Made by a program: the position numbers and the translations under genes
Shown: in pieces, positions 25,950 to 34,724 of the stretch
Position numbering within the stretch: position 1 is the stretch's first letter
Layout of the letters: the number at the start of each line of letters is the position of its first letter
Assembly (NCBI RefSeq): GCF_001418255.1
Contig: NZ_LIPV01000008.1
Coordinates: forward strand, 62,001-126,000
Direction: 5' to 3'
DNA length: 64,000 nt
DNA from: Thiomonas bhubaneswarensis
Lineage (GTDB): Bacteria > Pseudomonadota > Gammaproteobacteria > Burkholderiales > Burkholderiaceae_C
The notes under the pieces: model-generated
Database searches by the model: none
The model's input: the letters and a program-made list of their open reading frames with translations, nothing else
What the model was told of the DNA's origin: nothing

Positions 25950-25977
25950 ATTGTAGGGCGCCCTCATGCGAGGGCAA
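25950..25977 (-). promoter_or_regulatory. Promoter of 6S RNA
   Basis: On the minus strand TTGCCC (25977-25972) is followed after 16 bases by TACAAT (25955-25950), a good sigma70 promoter placing the start near 25943. It lies just after the zapA stop. Confidence 0.75.
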
Positions 25978-25981
25978 GACG

Positions 25982-26314
25982 TCAGAGCAATTTACCCTCG
26001 GCCCCCAAGGCTTCGTCGAGCTGGCGGGTGAGCTGGGCGACGGCCTGAGCATCTTCTTCAAAGGCCAGGGAGGACTGCACGGACTCACCCCCGGCTTTCG
26101 CAGCCTGGCGTGCCTCGATCAGGCTGTGGGCCAGATTGAGCGCGGCGAGCACCGCGATGCGTTCGCGGGCGCGCACCTTGCCCATGTCGCGAATGGCGCA
26201 CATTTCCGTGTCGACTTCGCGCACGGCGGCCAGCAGCGCCGCCTGCTCGTCCGCGGGGCAGGCCAGGGTGTAGATCTGGCCCATGATGTTCACATCCAGC
26301 GTGGTCGTGCTCAT
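25982..26314 (-). CDS. zapA: Cell division protein ZapA
   Basis: A 110-residue small protein that binds and bundles FtsZ at the division ring. The N-terminal domain begins MSTTTLDVNIMGQIYTLACP, and a conserved RARERIAVLAALNLAHSLIEA lies near 48-68 before a C-terminal coiled coil (LTRQLDEALGAEGK). The gene overlaps the preceding ZapB-like gene by 4 bases (ATGA) and is followed by 6S RNA. The zapB-like/zapA/ssrS order is conserved in beta- and gammaproteobacteria. Confidence 0.93.
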   Translation of the reverse strand: MSTTTLDVNIMGQIYTLACPADEQAALLAAVREVDTEMCAIRDMGKVRARERIAVLAALNLAHSLIEARQAAKAGGESVQSSLAFEEDAQAVAQLTRQLDEALGAEGKLL

Positions 26315-26553
26315 GCTTGAGAGTCGGGCTCGCCCGAAAGGGAAGGGGTCTGATCCAGCCTGGCCAGCAGTTTATCGATCCGCTGTGTGGCGTCATGCAG
26401 GCGCTGTCGCAACTGGTCGCGCTCGGCTTCGAGGCCCTGGAGGCGCTCGGTCAGCAGAGCGTTGGTGCGCAGCAGCTCGTTGTGTCGCAGCAGCAACCGC
26501 TCGACGCGCGCATGCAGCTGGGCGATGGCGGGGGAGGGCTGTCGTTCGTCCAT
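26311..26553 (-). CDS. ZapB-like coiled-coil protein (TIGR02449 type)
   Basis: An 80-residue protein, almost entirely a coiled coil: heptad-like Leu/Arg/Glu repeats run through ARVERLLLRHNELLRTNALL and ERLQGLEAERDQLRQRL. Such small proteins upstream of zapA belong to a ZapB-like family and are thought to act with ZapA at the divisome. The ATG at 26553 was chosen because the coiled coil starts soon after; upstream in-frame sequence is basic and unconserved in character. It lies divergent from the cobalamin riboswitch. Confidence 0.78.
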   Translation of the reverse strand: MDERQPSPAIAQLHARVERLLLRHNELLRTNALLTERLQGLEAERDQLRQRLHDATQRIDKLLARLDQTPSLSGEPDSQA

Positions 26554-26606
26554 ACGGCTGATTCTAAGGCGGCACCGACCTCGACCAGACTCGACTTGCG
26601 CCCAGC

Positions 26607-26612
26607 TAAGAT
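26607..26612 (+). promoter_or_regulatory. Possible -10 element for the btu transcript
   Basis: TAAGAT at 26607-26612 stands about 6 bases before the first base of the cobalamin aptamer, the right place for a -10. No convincing -35 is seen at normal spacing. Confidence 0.35.
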
Positions 26613-26617
26613 GTCGT

Positions 26618-26825
26618 GCGTTGGTGCTCGCGTGGCGGTTCACGCCTCGCAGTTAAACGGGAAACAGGAAGAGACATGCCTGCGGCAAACGCTCCAGCCT
26701 GTGCTGCCCCCGCAACGGTCAGCGACCGAAGGCTCTGCCTTCTGTTCGGACGCTTCATCCACTGAATCCGCGGATTTGGGAAGGATGTCCGGATCGCGTC
26801 GCCAGCCCGGATACCGGCCAACGAC
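26618..26825 (+). promoter_or_regulatory. Cobalamin (adenosylcobalamin-type) riboswitch
   Basis: The conserved elements occur in order: AAACGGGAAACAGG near 26654-26667, CAGCCTGTGCTGCCCCCGCA then ACGGT near 26695-26719, CCACTG near 26759-26764, TGGGAAGG near 26777-26784, and AGCCCGGATACCGGCC near 26803-26818. This is a class-typical B12 aptamer. About 165 bases separate it from the btuB ATG. Within them a hairpin at 26944-26963 (GCCGTG/CACGGC) followed by a short T-rich stretch may be part of the expression platform. When B12 is abundant it should switch off btuBCD. Confidence 0.93.
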
Positions 26826-26991
26826 GAGGGAACGCGCAGCCTCGGGGCGACGCAGCGCATCAAGGCCGGAGAGGGGCTTCGCCCCGCCAGTGCAGGGCCG
26901 TGATGCGTTCGCCAACGCGAGGCGGCGCTTCTCAGCCGCGCCAGCCGTGCGGGGGAACACGGCAGCGCTTTTCTCTCCGAACTCATCAGCC

Positions 26992-28932
26992 ATGACTTTC
27001 AAGTCTTCATTCCTGGGCGTCGCGCCCGTCCCGTCCTTGCGTCGCCGTGCCGCGGCGACCCTTCCGTCCAGTTTGTTCGCGCGTTCCATGCTGGCTACCG
27101 CGCTGGGCTCCACCACGCTTGCCGCGCATGCGCAGACAGCTGTGCCCGATGCCACGGCGCTGCCTCCCGTGGTGGTGTCGGCCACAGGCTACCCTCAGGC
27201 GCTCTCGCAGGCGCTGCCCAGCGTGAGCGTGATCACCCGAGAGCAGATCGAAGCCTCGGGCGCGCAGAACCTCACCACCCTGCTGCAACAGGTGGCCGGC
27301 GTGCAGGTCACGAGCAACGGCGGCCCGGGGCAGTCGGGGAACGTTTTTCTGCGCGGCTTTGGCGGACCGGATGTGCTGGTGCTGCTCGACGGGGTGCCGA
27401 TGAACGCGCAGGACGCCACTGGCGTCGCCTATCTCAACAACTTCACCACCGACCAGATCCAGCGCATCGAGATCATCCGCGGCAACGTCTCGGCCATCTA
27501 CGGCTCGGGCGCGATCGGCGGCGTGGTACTCATCACCACGCGTCAGGGCAGCAAGACGCCGCAGGCTTCGGTATCGGTCACGGCGGGCAGCCGCAACACC
27601 GCGACGGTCTCGGCCAACGCCAGTGGACAGGTGGGCCACACCGCCTTGCAGGCGGGCATCAGCCGCTACACCACCCAGGGCATCAGCGCCATCAATCCCG
27701 CGCAGCTCGGCAACGCCAACCCCAACGCCAACGGCTATCGCAACACCACGATGAACGGCTCCATCGTGCAGACCCTGGCGCCCGGACAGTCGCTGGGACT
27801 TCGCGCATTCCGCAGTGAAGGCCGCGCCAGCTTTGATAGCTATGGCTCCTACGCCAGCCCAACGGACACCAATCTGAGCCGTACCACGCAAGACCTTTAC
27901 CAACTGTTCAGCGACAACCAGATCACCGCAGCATGGCAGTCTCATCTGAACGCCTCGCAGCAGAGCACGACCAACACCACGCAGAACTTCAGCGCCTTCC
28001 CCTACAGCAGCACCTATCGCACGAGGGTGCAGCAGTTGCAGTGGCGCAATGTGGTGGCTCTCGGCGCCGGATGGACGGCAACCGGCGGACTGGAACTTCA
28101 GCGACAGTCGATTGCCTCGATCACCGGCTCGATTCCGGGCAAGGAGCGCAATGCGAAGGCTGCCTTCATCGGTCTGGACGGCAGTTTCAGCGGCAATGAA
28201 GTGCAGTTGAACCTGCGCCACGACGCCATCGACGGGTATTCCGGCGAGAACACCGGCTATCTGGGCTACGGCAGAGAACTCGGCGCAGGCTTCAAGGCCA
28301 TCGCCAGCTATTCCACCGCCTTCAATGCCGCGCCGCTGGGCTATCTCTATGCGCCGTATTACGGCAACCCGAACCTGCGCCCTGAGAAGGCGCACTCTGT
28401 GGAAGCCGGGTTGCAGTGGTCGCAAGGGCCGAACGTGTGGCGTGCCACGCTGTTCCAGACCAAGGCGACCGATCAGTGGCAATACGACTTCACCACCAGC
28501 ACCTTCCAGAACATCGCCAGCAGTCGCACCCGTGGGCTGGAATTGAGTGGGCGCGGCAACTGGAACGGCTGGACTTACGACGCCAACCTCACCCTGCAAC
28601 AGCCGGTCAACACCAGCCAGCCGGGGGATCCAACCCTGCAACGTCGTGCCCGCAGCATGGCCAACGTTTCGGTTCAGCGCGAGTTCGCCTCGGTGCTGTA
28701 TGGCGCGAGCGTGCATTACAGCGGTCCGCGTTGGGACAACGGCCCGTCAGGCAGGGTGACGCTGGGCGCCTACAGCACTGTCGACCTCACCGCCAGCGGC
28801 GCCTTGTCCAAAGACTGGAGCTGGAACGCGCGGGTGCAGAACCTGTTCGACAAGAAGTACCAGACCGTCTATGGCTACAACCGCGAACCCCTCGGCGTGT
28901 TTCTGGGTCTGACCTGGCGGCCCGCACTCTGA
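26992..28932 (+). CDS. btuB: TonB-dependent vitamin B12 receptor BtuB
   Basis: A 646-residue outer-membrane TonB-dependent transporter. A long N-terminal export region (to about AAHAQ, residue 48) precedes the TonB box PPVVVSATG near 57-66. The plug domain (ITREQIEASGAQNLTTLLQQ to GGVVLITTRQG) and a 22-strand barrel follow. The C-terminus FLGLTWRPAL lacks the usual terminal Phe. ATG 26992 is used; ATG 27088 (MLATALGS) would give a shorter, more ordinary signal peptide. Control by the upstream cobalamin riboswitch and linkage to btuC and btuD identify cobalamin as the substrate. Confidence 0.92.
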   Translation: MTFKSSFLGVAPVPSLRRRAAATLPSSLFARSMLATALGSTTLAAHAQTAVPDATALPPVVVSATGYPQALSQALPSVSVITREQIEASGAQNLTTLLQQVAGVQVTSNGGPGQSGNVFLRGFGGPDVLVLLDGVPMNAQDATGVAYLNNFTTDQIQRIEIIRGNVSAIYGSGAIGGVVLITTRQGSKTPQASVSVTAGSRNTATVSANASGQVGHTALQAGISRYTTQGISAINPAQLGNANPNANGYRNTTMNGSIVQTLAPGQSLGLRAFRSEGRASFDSYGSYASPTDTNLSRTTQDLYQLFSDNQITAAWQSHLNASQQSTTNTTQNFSAFPYSSTYRTRVQQLQWRNVVALGAGWTATGGLELQRQSIASITGSIPGKERNAKAAFIGLDGSFSGNEVQLNLRHDAIDGYSGENTGYLGYGRELGAGFKAIASYSTAFNAAPLGYLYAPYYGNPNLRPEKAHSVEAGLQWSQGPNVWRATLFQTKATDQWQYDFTTSTFQNIASSRTRGLELSGRGNWNGWTYDANLTLQQPVNTSQPGDPTLQRRARSMANVSVQREFASVLYGASVHYSGPRWDNGPSGRVTLGAYSTVDLTASGALSKDWSWNARVQNLFDKKYQTVYGYNREPLGVFLGLTWRPAL

Positions 28933-28955
28933 TACTCCTCGCATCCGCCATCACC

Positions 28956-29906
28956 ATGTCCGCCGATTCTTCGATGCGCCTTGTCGATCGGAGCGCCGCG
29001 CGCCTGCGCTGGGGCTTGCCTGTGCTGCTGGCGGTGGTGGTGGCGGTGGCGGTGTCGGTGGGTGAGGGCGGCTGGAATGCGGACATCATCTGGCAGCTCA
29101 GGCTGCCACGCGTGCTCGCCGGGATGGGGGTCGGCGCGCTGCTGGCCCAGGCGGGGCTGAGCATGCAGATTCTGCTGCGCAATCCGCTGGCCGATCCCTA
29201 CGTGCTGGGCGCTTCGGGCGGCGCCGGGCTGGGCGCCATCGCGGCGCTTCTTTTCGGGGCGGCGCTGTGGCTGGGCAGTGTGATCGGTGCGGGTCTGGTC
29301 CTGCTGCTGCTTCTGCTCATGGGGAGTCGCTTCATGGCCAGCCGCGATGACGAGGCCTCGGCGCAACTCATTCTGATCGGCGCCATGCTCGCGGCCATTG
29401 CCGGGGCGCTCTCGACCCTGTTGTTGAGTCTGGTGCCCGATCAACAGCTTCGCGGCGCCATGTTCTGGCTGGTGGGCAATCTCTCCGGCGCCGAGCATGG
29501 GCTGGCCCTGTGTGTGCTGGCGGTGCTGGCCGCGGGCTGGCTGGCATGGCGGCAGCGGGCCTACGACCGTCTGCTGCTCGGCAGCGAGGCAGCCTGGCTG
29601 CTCGGCGAGCCGGTGGCCCGCATACGTCTGGAACTGGTGCTCCTCGCGGCAGTGGCGACTGGGGCCTCGGTGGCCGTGGCGGGCGCGGTGGGCTTCGTCG
29701 GCCTGGTCGTGCCGCAGGCTCTGCGGCTGCTCGGTTTGCACCGCATGCGCGATCTGGCCTGGGCTGTGCCCCTGGCGGGGGCAGCCCTCGTGGTTGCGGC
29801 GGACACCCTGGCGCGCGGCATCATCATGCCCTACGAATTGCCAGTGGGGGCGGTGACGGCTCTGGTGGGCGCTCCGATATTCATTCTGATGCTCAGGCGG
29901 AGCTGA
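28956..29906 (+). CDS. btuC: Vitamin B12 ABC transporter permease BtuC
   Basis: A 316-residue FecCD-family inner-membrane permease with about nine or ten helices. Family motifs visible are LRLPRVLAGMGVGALLAQAGLSMQ, NPLADPYVLGASGGAGLGA and FVGLVVPQALRLLG, with the C-terminal ELPVGAVTALVGAPIFILML. The ATG at 28956 lies 23 bases after btuB and the stop overlaps the btuD start by one base (TGATG). It imports cobalamin from the periplasm. A btuF binding-protein gene is not present in this operon. Confidence 0.9.
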   Translation: MSADSSMRLVDRSAARLRWGLPVLLAVVVAVAVSVGEGGWNADIIWQLRLPRVLAGMGVGALLAQAGLSMQILLRNPLADPYVLGASGGAGLGAIAALLFGAALWLGSVIGAGLVLLLLLLMGSRFMASRDDEASAQLILIGAMLAAIAGALSTLLLSLVPDQQLRGAMFWLVGNLSGAEHGLALCVLAVLAAGWLAWRQRAYDRLLLGSEAAWLLGEPVARIRLELVLLAAVATGASVAVAGAVGFVGLVVPQALRLLGLHRMRDLAWAVPLAGAALVVAADTLARGIIMPYELPVGAVTALVGAPIFILMLRRS

Positions 29907-30688
29907 TGCGGGACGAACGCCCCCTTGCTCAAGACGCGGCCATGCTGCAAGTCGGGCATCTTGATGTGCTGGCGGGGCCGCATTTGCCCATCCTGGCGCA
30001 CGGCGTGCAGTTCAAGCTCGGACGGGGAGAGCGCCTGGGTCTGATCGGACGCAACGGCGCCGGAAAGTCCACCCTGCTGCGTCAGCTCGGCGGGCTACTG
30101 CCGCTGGCCGGCGCCGATGCCGAACTGATGCTGGACGGCCATTCCTGGCATAGCATGGATGTCGAGACCTTCGCCCGGCTCAGGGCGCTCATGCCCTCGC
30201 AGACGCGCGACCGCTTCAATCTGCCGGTGCTGGCGCTGCTCGAATTGGCCCAGCCGCGCCTCGATCTGCCATCGGCCCGGGAGGCTCTGCTTAGCGTCGA
30301 CGCCTGGGCGCTGCGCGACCGCAATCTGCTCTCCCTGTCCGCCGGGGAGCGCCAGCGTGTCGCGCTTGCGCAGGCCCTAGTACAGGGCGGCCCCTTGCTG
30401 CTGCTCGATGAACCCGTCGCATTCCAGGATCCGGGCCACCAGCGCCTTGTCGGCAGCTTGCTGGAAACCCTGAAAGACCGCATCGTGGTGTTTTGCGCAC
30501 ACGACATCAACTGGGTGGCGCAACATGCCACGCATGTGCTGGGACTCGGGCTGCGCCGCGCGCCACAAGACTGGTTTTTCGACCCGACCGAACAGGCTTT
30601 GCAGCCGCAGCGGCTGCACGATTTATACGACTGCGACTGGACGCTGCTGCGCGACGCTGGCGGTCGAAGCGCCTGGTTCACTCCATAG
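29906..30688 (+). CDS. btuD: Vitamin B12 ABC transporter ATPase BtuD
   Basis: A 260-residue ATPase partner of BtuC. Walker A GRNGAGKST lies near residue 48-56, the signature LSAGERQRVALAQAL near 144-158, and Walker B LLLLDEPVAFQDP; the switch His is in FCAHDINWV. The start ATG overlaps the btuC stop. The rather divergent N-terminus and the absence of a binding-protein gene leave the exact substrate resting on the riboswitch and btuB. Confidence 0.9.
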   Translation: MRDERPLAQDAAMLQVGHLDVLAGPHLPILAHGVQFKLGRGERLGLIGRNGAGKSTLLRQLGGLLPLAGADAELMLDGHSWHSMDVETFARLRALMPSQTRDRFNLPVLALLELAQPRLDLPSAREALLSVDAWALRDRNLLSLSAGERQRVALAQALVQGGPLLLLDEPVAFQDPGHQRLVGSLLETLKDRIVVFCAHDINWVAQHATHVLGLGLRRAPQDWFFDPTEQALQPQRLHDLYDCDWTLLRDAGGRSAWFTP

Positions 30689-30693
30689 CGTTA

Positions 30694-30711
30694 ACAGGCC
30701 CTAGAGCCTGT
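30694..30711 (+). terminator. Possible terminator after btuD
   Basis: ACAGGC (30694-30699), loop CCTAGA, GCCTGT (30706-30711), followed by CGGGTTT. The stem is short and the T-run weak, so it is only a possible terminator 5 bases after the btuD stop. Confidence 0.4.
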
Positions 30712-30764
30712 CGGGTTTGCCTCCCAGCAAGCCGTGCGCAGATGCGATCAGCGATACTCCCGCC

Positions 30765-32015
30765 ATGGCATCGTCGAACGATACGTCCCAAGACCCTGGC
30801 AGCAAAACCAGCGGCCAGCCCGGCCCCTGGCGCCGTCTCAAGCCTAGCCTCATGACCTTCGGCCGCAGGCTTTGGGGCTTGTGGCAGCACCAAGGGCCGC
30901 CTTGGCTTGCGTCCGGCCTGGCATTGTTCTGCGGTGCGTTGCAGATCCTGCCGCAGTTCACCCATATTCGCGCGGCGGTGTCGAATATCGCCAATCATGG
31001 CGCAAGCGGGTTGACGGCGCTGGCCGATCTGGCCGCGCTGCCGCATGTCATCATCGGCGTGGGCCTCGTCCTGATGGCCGCTGGGCTCGCGCTGCGCGCC
31101 CGGGTTGCGTGGGTGCTGGCGTTGCTGCTGGGGCTGCTTTCGGCAGGACTGGGCTACTGGGCGGCGCAACGTCTGGACAGCGTGGTCATCGCCTCGGGCG
31201 CGCTGGTGCTGTTGCTGCTTCTGTACGCGAGGGATTTTGCGCGCAGCAGTCTGGCGGCCAGTTCGCTGTTTGCACTGCTCGGTGTGGGCAGCCTGCTGGT
31301 CTATGGCACCTTGGGCAGCCTGTGGTTCGGGCAAGGATACGACCCGCCGATTCACTCCCTGCCCACCGCCTTTTATTACACCATCGAGACCATGTCCACG
31401 GTGGGATACGGCGACATCGTTCCGCATACCACGGTGGCGCGGATGTTTACGGTATCGATGATCGTGCTGGGCATCTCGGTGTTTGCCACCACGCTGTCAG
31501 TGGTCATCGGCCCGCTGGTCGGGGGCAGTCTCAAACGCGCGCTGGAGGGCAAGATGCAGAAGGAGCAACGCAAGAATCACTACGTCATCATCGGCACGTC
31601 CAGTCTGGCTTACGCCATGTGGAAAGAACTCACAAGCCGGGGCATGGCGGTCACGGTGATTGCACCCGTCGGCCATGCGTCGCCCTATCCGCCCAACGCT
31701 GACGTTATCGTCGCCGATGCCACGCGCAACGAAGTGTTGGAGCAGGCAGGAGTGCCCAGGGCCAAGGCGGTGCTGACCCTGCGCGATGACGACGCGGAAA
31801 ACGCCTTCGCCGTGCTTGCGGTCAAGGAACTGGCACCCACTGTCAAGACCATCGCCGGGGTCAATGATGTAAGGCATGTGAACAAGATCCGGCGCGTTCA
31901 ACCCGACGTGCTGTTTGCCCCGCAATTACTGGGCAGCCAGCTTCTGGCGCGTGATCTGTTCGACGAGCCGATCGACAACGATACGGTGCACAAGCTGCTG
32001 TTCCCCAAGGAGTGA
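30765..32015 (+). CDS. Potassium channel protein with RCK/TrkA-N domain
   Basis: A 416-residue Kch-like channel. Several hydrophobic helices (about 47-200) lead to a pore loop with selectivity filter MSTVGYGDIVP near 208-218 and an inner helix. A cytoplasmic RCK domain follows from about 270: HYVIIGTSSLAYAMWKEL (Rossmann-like), VIVADATRNEVLEQAGV and AVLTLRDDDAENAFAVLAVKEL. The degenerate GxSxx loop suggests altered nucleotide binding. Start ATG 30765 begins a hydrophilic cytosolic N-terminus; an in-frame TTG further upstream is less likely. It stands alone between btuD and the phasin gene. Role: K+ conductance controlled by a cytosolic ligand. Confidence 0.87.
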   Translation: MASSNDTSQDPGSKTSGQPGPWRRLKPSLMTFGRRLWGLWQHQGPPWLASGLALFCGALQILPQFTHIRAAVSNIANHGASGLTALADLAALPHVIIGVGLVLMAAGLALRARVAWVLALLLGLLSAGLGYWAAQRLDSVVIASGALVLLLLLYARDFARSSLAASSLFALLGVGSLLVYGTLGSLWFGQGYDPPIHSLPTAFYYTIETMSTVGYGDIVPHTTVARMFTVSMIVLGISVFATTLSVVIGPLVGGSLKRALEGKMQKEQRKNHYVIIGTSSLAYAMWKELTSRGMAVTVIAPVGHASPYPPNADVIVADATRNEVLEQAGVPRAKAVLTLRDDDAENAFAVLAVKELAPTVKTIAGVNDVRHVNKIRRVQPDVLFAPQLLGSQLLARDLFDEPIDNDTVHKLLFPKE

Positions 32016-32018
32016 CTT

Positions 32019-32044
32019 CGCGCCAAGATGGGCGACTTGGCGCG
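32019..32044 (+). terminator. Strong stem-loop after the potassium channel gene
   Basis: CGCGCCAAG (32019-32027) and CTTGGCGCG (32036-32044) form a perfect 9-bp stem with an 8-base loop, starting 3 bases after the stop codon. There is no T-run, so it may stabilise the 3' end rather than terminate by itself. Confidence 0.45.
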
Positions 32045-32142
32045 CGATAGCGCACACATTCACTCGACCTGATGTAAGTCAAGCCGATGCCGTAGCGCCA
32101 GGAGCACACTGAAAAGCCCGATTCACACTTTGGAGGTGTGCG

Positions 32143-32688
32143 ATGTCAACGAAAGATCCCCTGCGCGCGCAGCAGAAAGCCGAACTGGAAGCTGCCTTCG
32201 CGTTGAGCCAGACCCTGTTTCGAGGGTTTGAGCAAACGACTCAGCTCCAGTTGCAGATGATGCGCGACATGTCGCAGCATGCAGCAGCGGCTGTGGAGGC
32301 GGCACTCTCGGCACGCGACTTGCAGCAGGCATGGAACGCCCAGGCTCAGGCGGCGCCAAAGACCGGGGGTGAGGAGATGTTGACCTATTTTCAGAAGCTC
32401 GCGCAGATCATCTCGGCCACTCAGGCCGAGATGGTGCAGACCATGAACAGTCGCCTCAGCCGCATGCAAGCCGAGATACAGGAGACCGCCCAGCAGGGTG
32501 CAAGTGGCTTGCCTGTCAATGTCGAACCTGTGCAGGCACTGTTTCAGAGCGCGACGACCTTTGCCAACCAGGCGATCGAGGCCGTCCAGAATGCCCAGCA
32601 GCAGGCGCTCAAGTTGATGAGCGAGCAGGCCAAGGGCTTGTCGCCGACCGCTCAAAAAACGACGGTCGCGCGCAAGCGTGGCAGTTGA
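32143..32688 (+). CDS. Phasin family protein
   Basis: A 181-residue amphipathic, Ala/Gln-rich helical protein of the phasin (Phasin_2) type. Phasins coat polyhydroxyalkanoate granules and limit their size. Visible traits are the central FQKLAQIISATQAEMVQTMNSRL and PVQALFQSATTFANQAIEAV and a basic C-terminal tail (TTVARKRGS). A clear ribosome site, GGAGG, precedes the ATG. It is followed 31 bases later by an AhpD-like gene. It implies that the host makes PHA, although no polymerase gene is in the window. Confidence 0.87.
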   Translation: MSTKDPLRAQQKAELEAAFALSQTLFRGFEQTTQLQLQMMRDMSQHAAAAVEAALSARDLQQAWNAQAQAAPKTGGEEMLTYFQKLAQIISATQAEMVQTMNSRLSRMQAEIQETAQQGASGLPVNVEPVQALFQSATTFANQAIEAVQNAQQQALKLMSEQAKGLSPTAQKTTVARKRGS

Positions 32689-32719
32689 ACCTCCGGCTTT
32701 GGACTGAAGGGAAACGAAA

Positions 32720-33082
32720 ATGGCACAAACCCCCATGCACGACCGCCTGCACGAAATTGAGGCGTTGCTTTCCACGCTTGGCAAAAGTCACCCCAGCGAG
32801 GTGCAGGCTTTCATGAATTTCATGGGCAAGGCCGAGGCCGGGCCTGCGTTGTCGCTCAAGCAGAAGGAATTGGTGAACGTCGCGCTATCGGTCGCGGCGC
32901 AATGCGAGTGGTGTATCGCATTTCACGTCAAGCAAGCGGTCCATGCAGGCGCAAAGCGCGACGAGCTCATCGAGGCCGGTTTTCTCGCCGTGCTGATGCA
33001 CGGTGGCCCGGCGATGATGTACATGACGCCGCTGCTGAATGCGATCGATGAATTCGGCCTTCCTGAAACCGTCAAAGCGTAA
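32720..33082 (+). CDS. Carboxymuconolactone decarboxylase/AhpD-like protein
   Basis: A 120-residue all-helical CMD-family protein. The redox motif CEWC (Cys62-Cys65) followed by His69 (CIAFHVKQAVHAG) is the AhpD-type thiol active site; conserved Glu50 and LMHGGPAMMYM complete the fold. Such proteins act as small peroxidases or thiol-disulfide partners. It follows the phasin gene after 31 bases with AGGGAAACG before the ATG, so co-transcription is likely. The exact substrate is unknown. Confidence 0.87.
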   Translation: MAQTPMHDRLHEIEALLSTLGKSHPSEVQAFMNFMGKAEAGPALSLKQKELVNVALSVAAQCEWCIAFHVKQAVHAGAKRDELIEAGFLAVLMHGGPAMMYMTPLLNAIDEFGLPETVKA

Positions 33083-33206
33083 GGGGCTCGGGATCGCATC
33101 AAGGCAACATACGTCGACACCTGACGGATCGGCTCGGCACGACCCATGGCGGAGAGGGTTGACCTGCCACCGCCCGAGTGCTGCAAGGCGAATGACGCGG
33201 CCCTGC

Positions 33207-34577
33207 TCAGGGCTTTGCCAGCAGAGCGTTCAGGGCCTCGACGTCGCTGGGTGACAGCACACCGGCGGCGTCTTTCAAGCGCAAGGCGTTGACCACCACG
33301 TCATATCGTGCCCTGTCGGCCTGGCGCTGCGTCTCAAAGAGCTGGGACAAGGCATTGAGCACGTCGATGTTCACCCGCATGCCCACCTTGAACCCGGTTT
33401 CGTTGGCTTGCAGCGAACTGCGGCTGGACGCAATGGCCGCGTCCAGCGCCTTGACCTGGGCCAGACTGGACTGGAGATTCAAATAGGCTGCACGCGCCTG
33501 CTGGGCCGCCCCCAGGCGTGCGGCATCGAGATCGGCCTGGGATTTGTCGAGCAGCTGGGCGGTCTGCTCCACATCGCTTTGCACCGCGCCACCCGTCACC
33601 AAGGCCCAACGAAGCTGCACACCGATGCTCGCCATATTGGCGCGGTTGCCAAAGGGAAACAGCGGCCCACCGACTGAAGTGGCGTCATGATCAACCCGGG
33701 CATAGGCTGAGATGGTGGGCAAATCGCCCGTACGGGCCTTTTTCGCGCTCAGCCGGGCCAGTTGCACGCCGAGCCTGGCTTGATCGACACCGAGGTTGTG
33801 TTCCTCTGCCTTGCGCACCCAGTCGTGCAGGTCGCCCGCCGGGGGGCGCAAGGAGGCATCGGGGGAAAGGGGCGCGAGCGCACCCTGCAGCGAAGCCCCC
33901 ACGACCTGCCCCAGATTGGTCTGGGCGAGTTGCAACTGATTCTTTGCAGCAAGAGTCTGGGCTGAGGTGAGATCGACGCGTGCCTGGGCGTCGCGCACAT
34001 CGACGATGGTGCCGTTGCCGGCGTCGAAATTGGCCTGTGCAGCAGCGCGCTGCTGCACCACAGCCTTCTGCTGTTCTTCGAGCGAGCGCAGAGTGTCCTG
34101 CGCGGCCAGTACATCGAAGTAGCGCGATGCGACTTGCAGCATCAGGGTCTGGTTTTGCTGTACGAATTTGAGGTAGGCGATGCGCGCAGCCAGCTCGGCC
34201 TGTTCAACGCCGATGCGGTCGCCCGGCTGGTAGAGCGACTGCGTGGCGACCAGATTGATGTCGCGCTCGGTGTAGTTCCAGCTCGTCGGCATGCCGAATT
34301 TGGTCAGCAGTGGATTCTCGCTGTTGTCGTGCGCATTGGCGCTGATCCCGGCGCCTGCGACGAGTTGCGGCAAAAGACGAGAACGGGCCAGCCCAATGCC
34401 CGACAACGCGGCCTGATAGTCGGCCTGGGCGCTGCGCAGGGCGGGGTTGTGCTGTTGCGCCAGCGCAAAGGTCTGCGCCAGCGTCTCGGCGTGAGCAGCA
34501 CTCATCAGGCCGAGGCCACAACAAGCCAGGCATACGGCCCGCGTCAGGCGGCGAATGGTCAAACCAGGCGTTGCCAT
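33207..34577 (-). CDS. TolC family outer-membrane efflux protein
   Basis: A 456-residue outer-membrane channel protein with a signal peptide (cleavage near HAE, residue 31). It has two repeated OEP domains, each with long coiled helices (ALAQQHNPALRSAQADYQAALSGIGLARSRLLPQ; later GFKVGMRVNIDVLNALSQLFETQRQ, the family's most conserved motif). It is divergent from the HlyD/YbhF/S/R exporter across 147 bp, with which it probably forms a tripartite pump. Probable role: efflux of drugs or metabolites. The gap to the convergent AhpD-like gene (33083-33206) shows no terminator. Confidence 0.9.
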   Translation of the reverse strand: MATPGLTIRRLTRAVCLACCGLGLMSAAHAETLAQTFALAQQHNPALRSAQADYQAALSGIGLARSRLLPQLVAGAGISANAHDNSENPLLTKFGMPTSWNYTERDINLVATQSLYQPGDRIGVEQAELAARIAYLKFVQQNQTLMLQVASRYFDVLAAQDTLRSLEEQQKAVVQQRAAAQANFDAGNGTIVDVRDAQARVDLTSAQTLAAKNQLQLAQTNLGQVVGASLQGALAPLSPDASLRPPAGDLHDWVRKAEEHNLGVDQARLGVQLARLSAKKARTGDLPTISAYARVDHDATSVGGPLFPFGNRANMASIGVQLRWALVTGGAVQSDVEQTAQLLDKSQADLDAARLGAAQQARAAYLNLQSSLAQVKALDAAIASSRSSLQANETGFKVGMRVNIDVLNALSQLFETQRQADRARYDVVVNALRLKDAAGVLSPSDVEALNALLAKP

Positions 34578-34724
34578 CGGAGTTCTTCAAGAGTGAAATG
34601 CAGTCATGGATGCTAAGCCCTGACGCTTGCGTATCGTTGCCGCAGATCAAGAGCAGGCCGCAGGCTGGCGAGACAATTGACTCTCGACTTTGACGGCTTT
34701 TTCGCCGCATGATTGACACATCCC

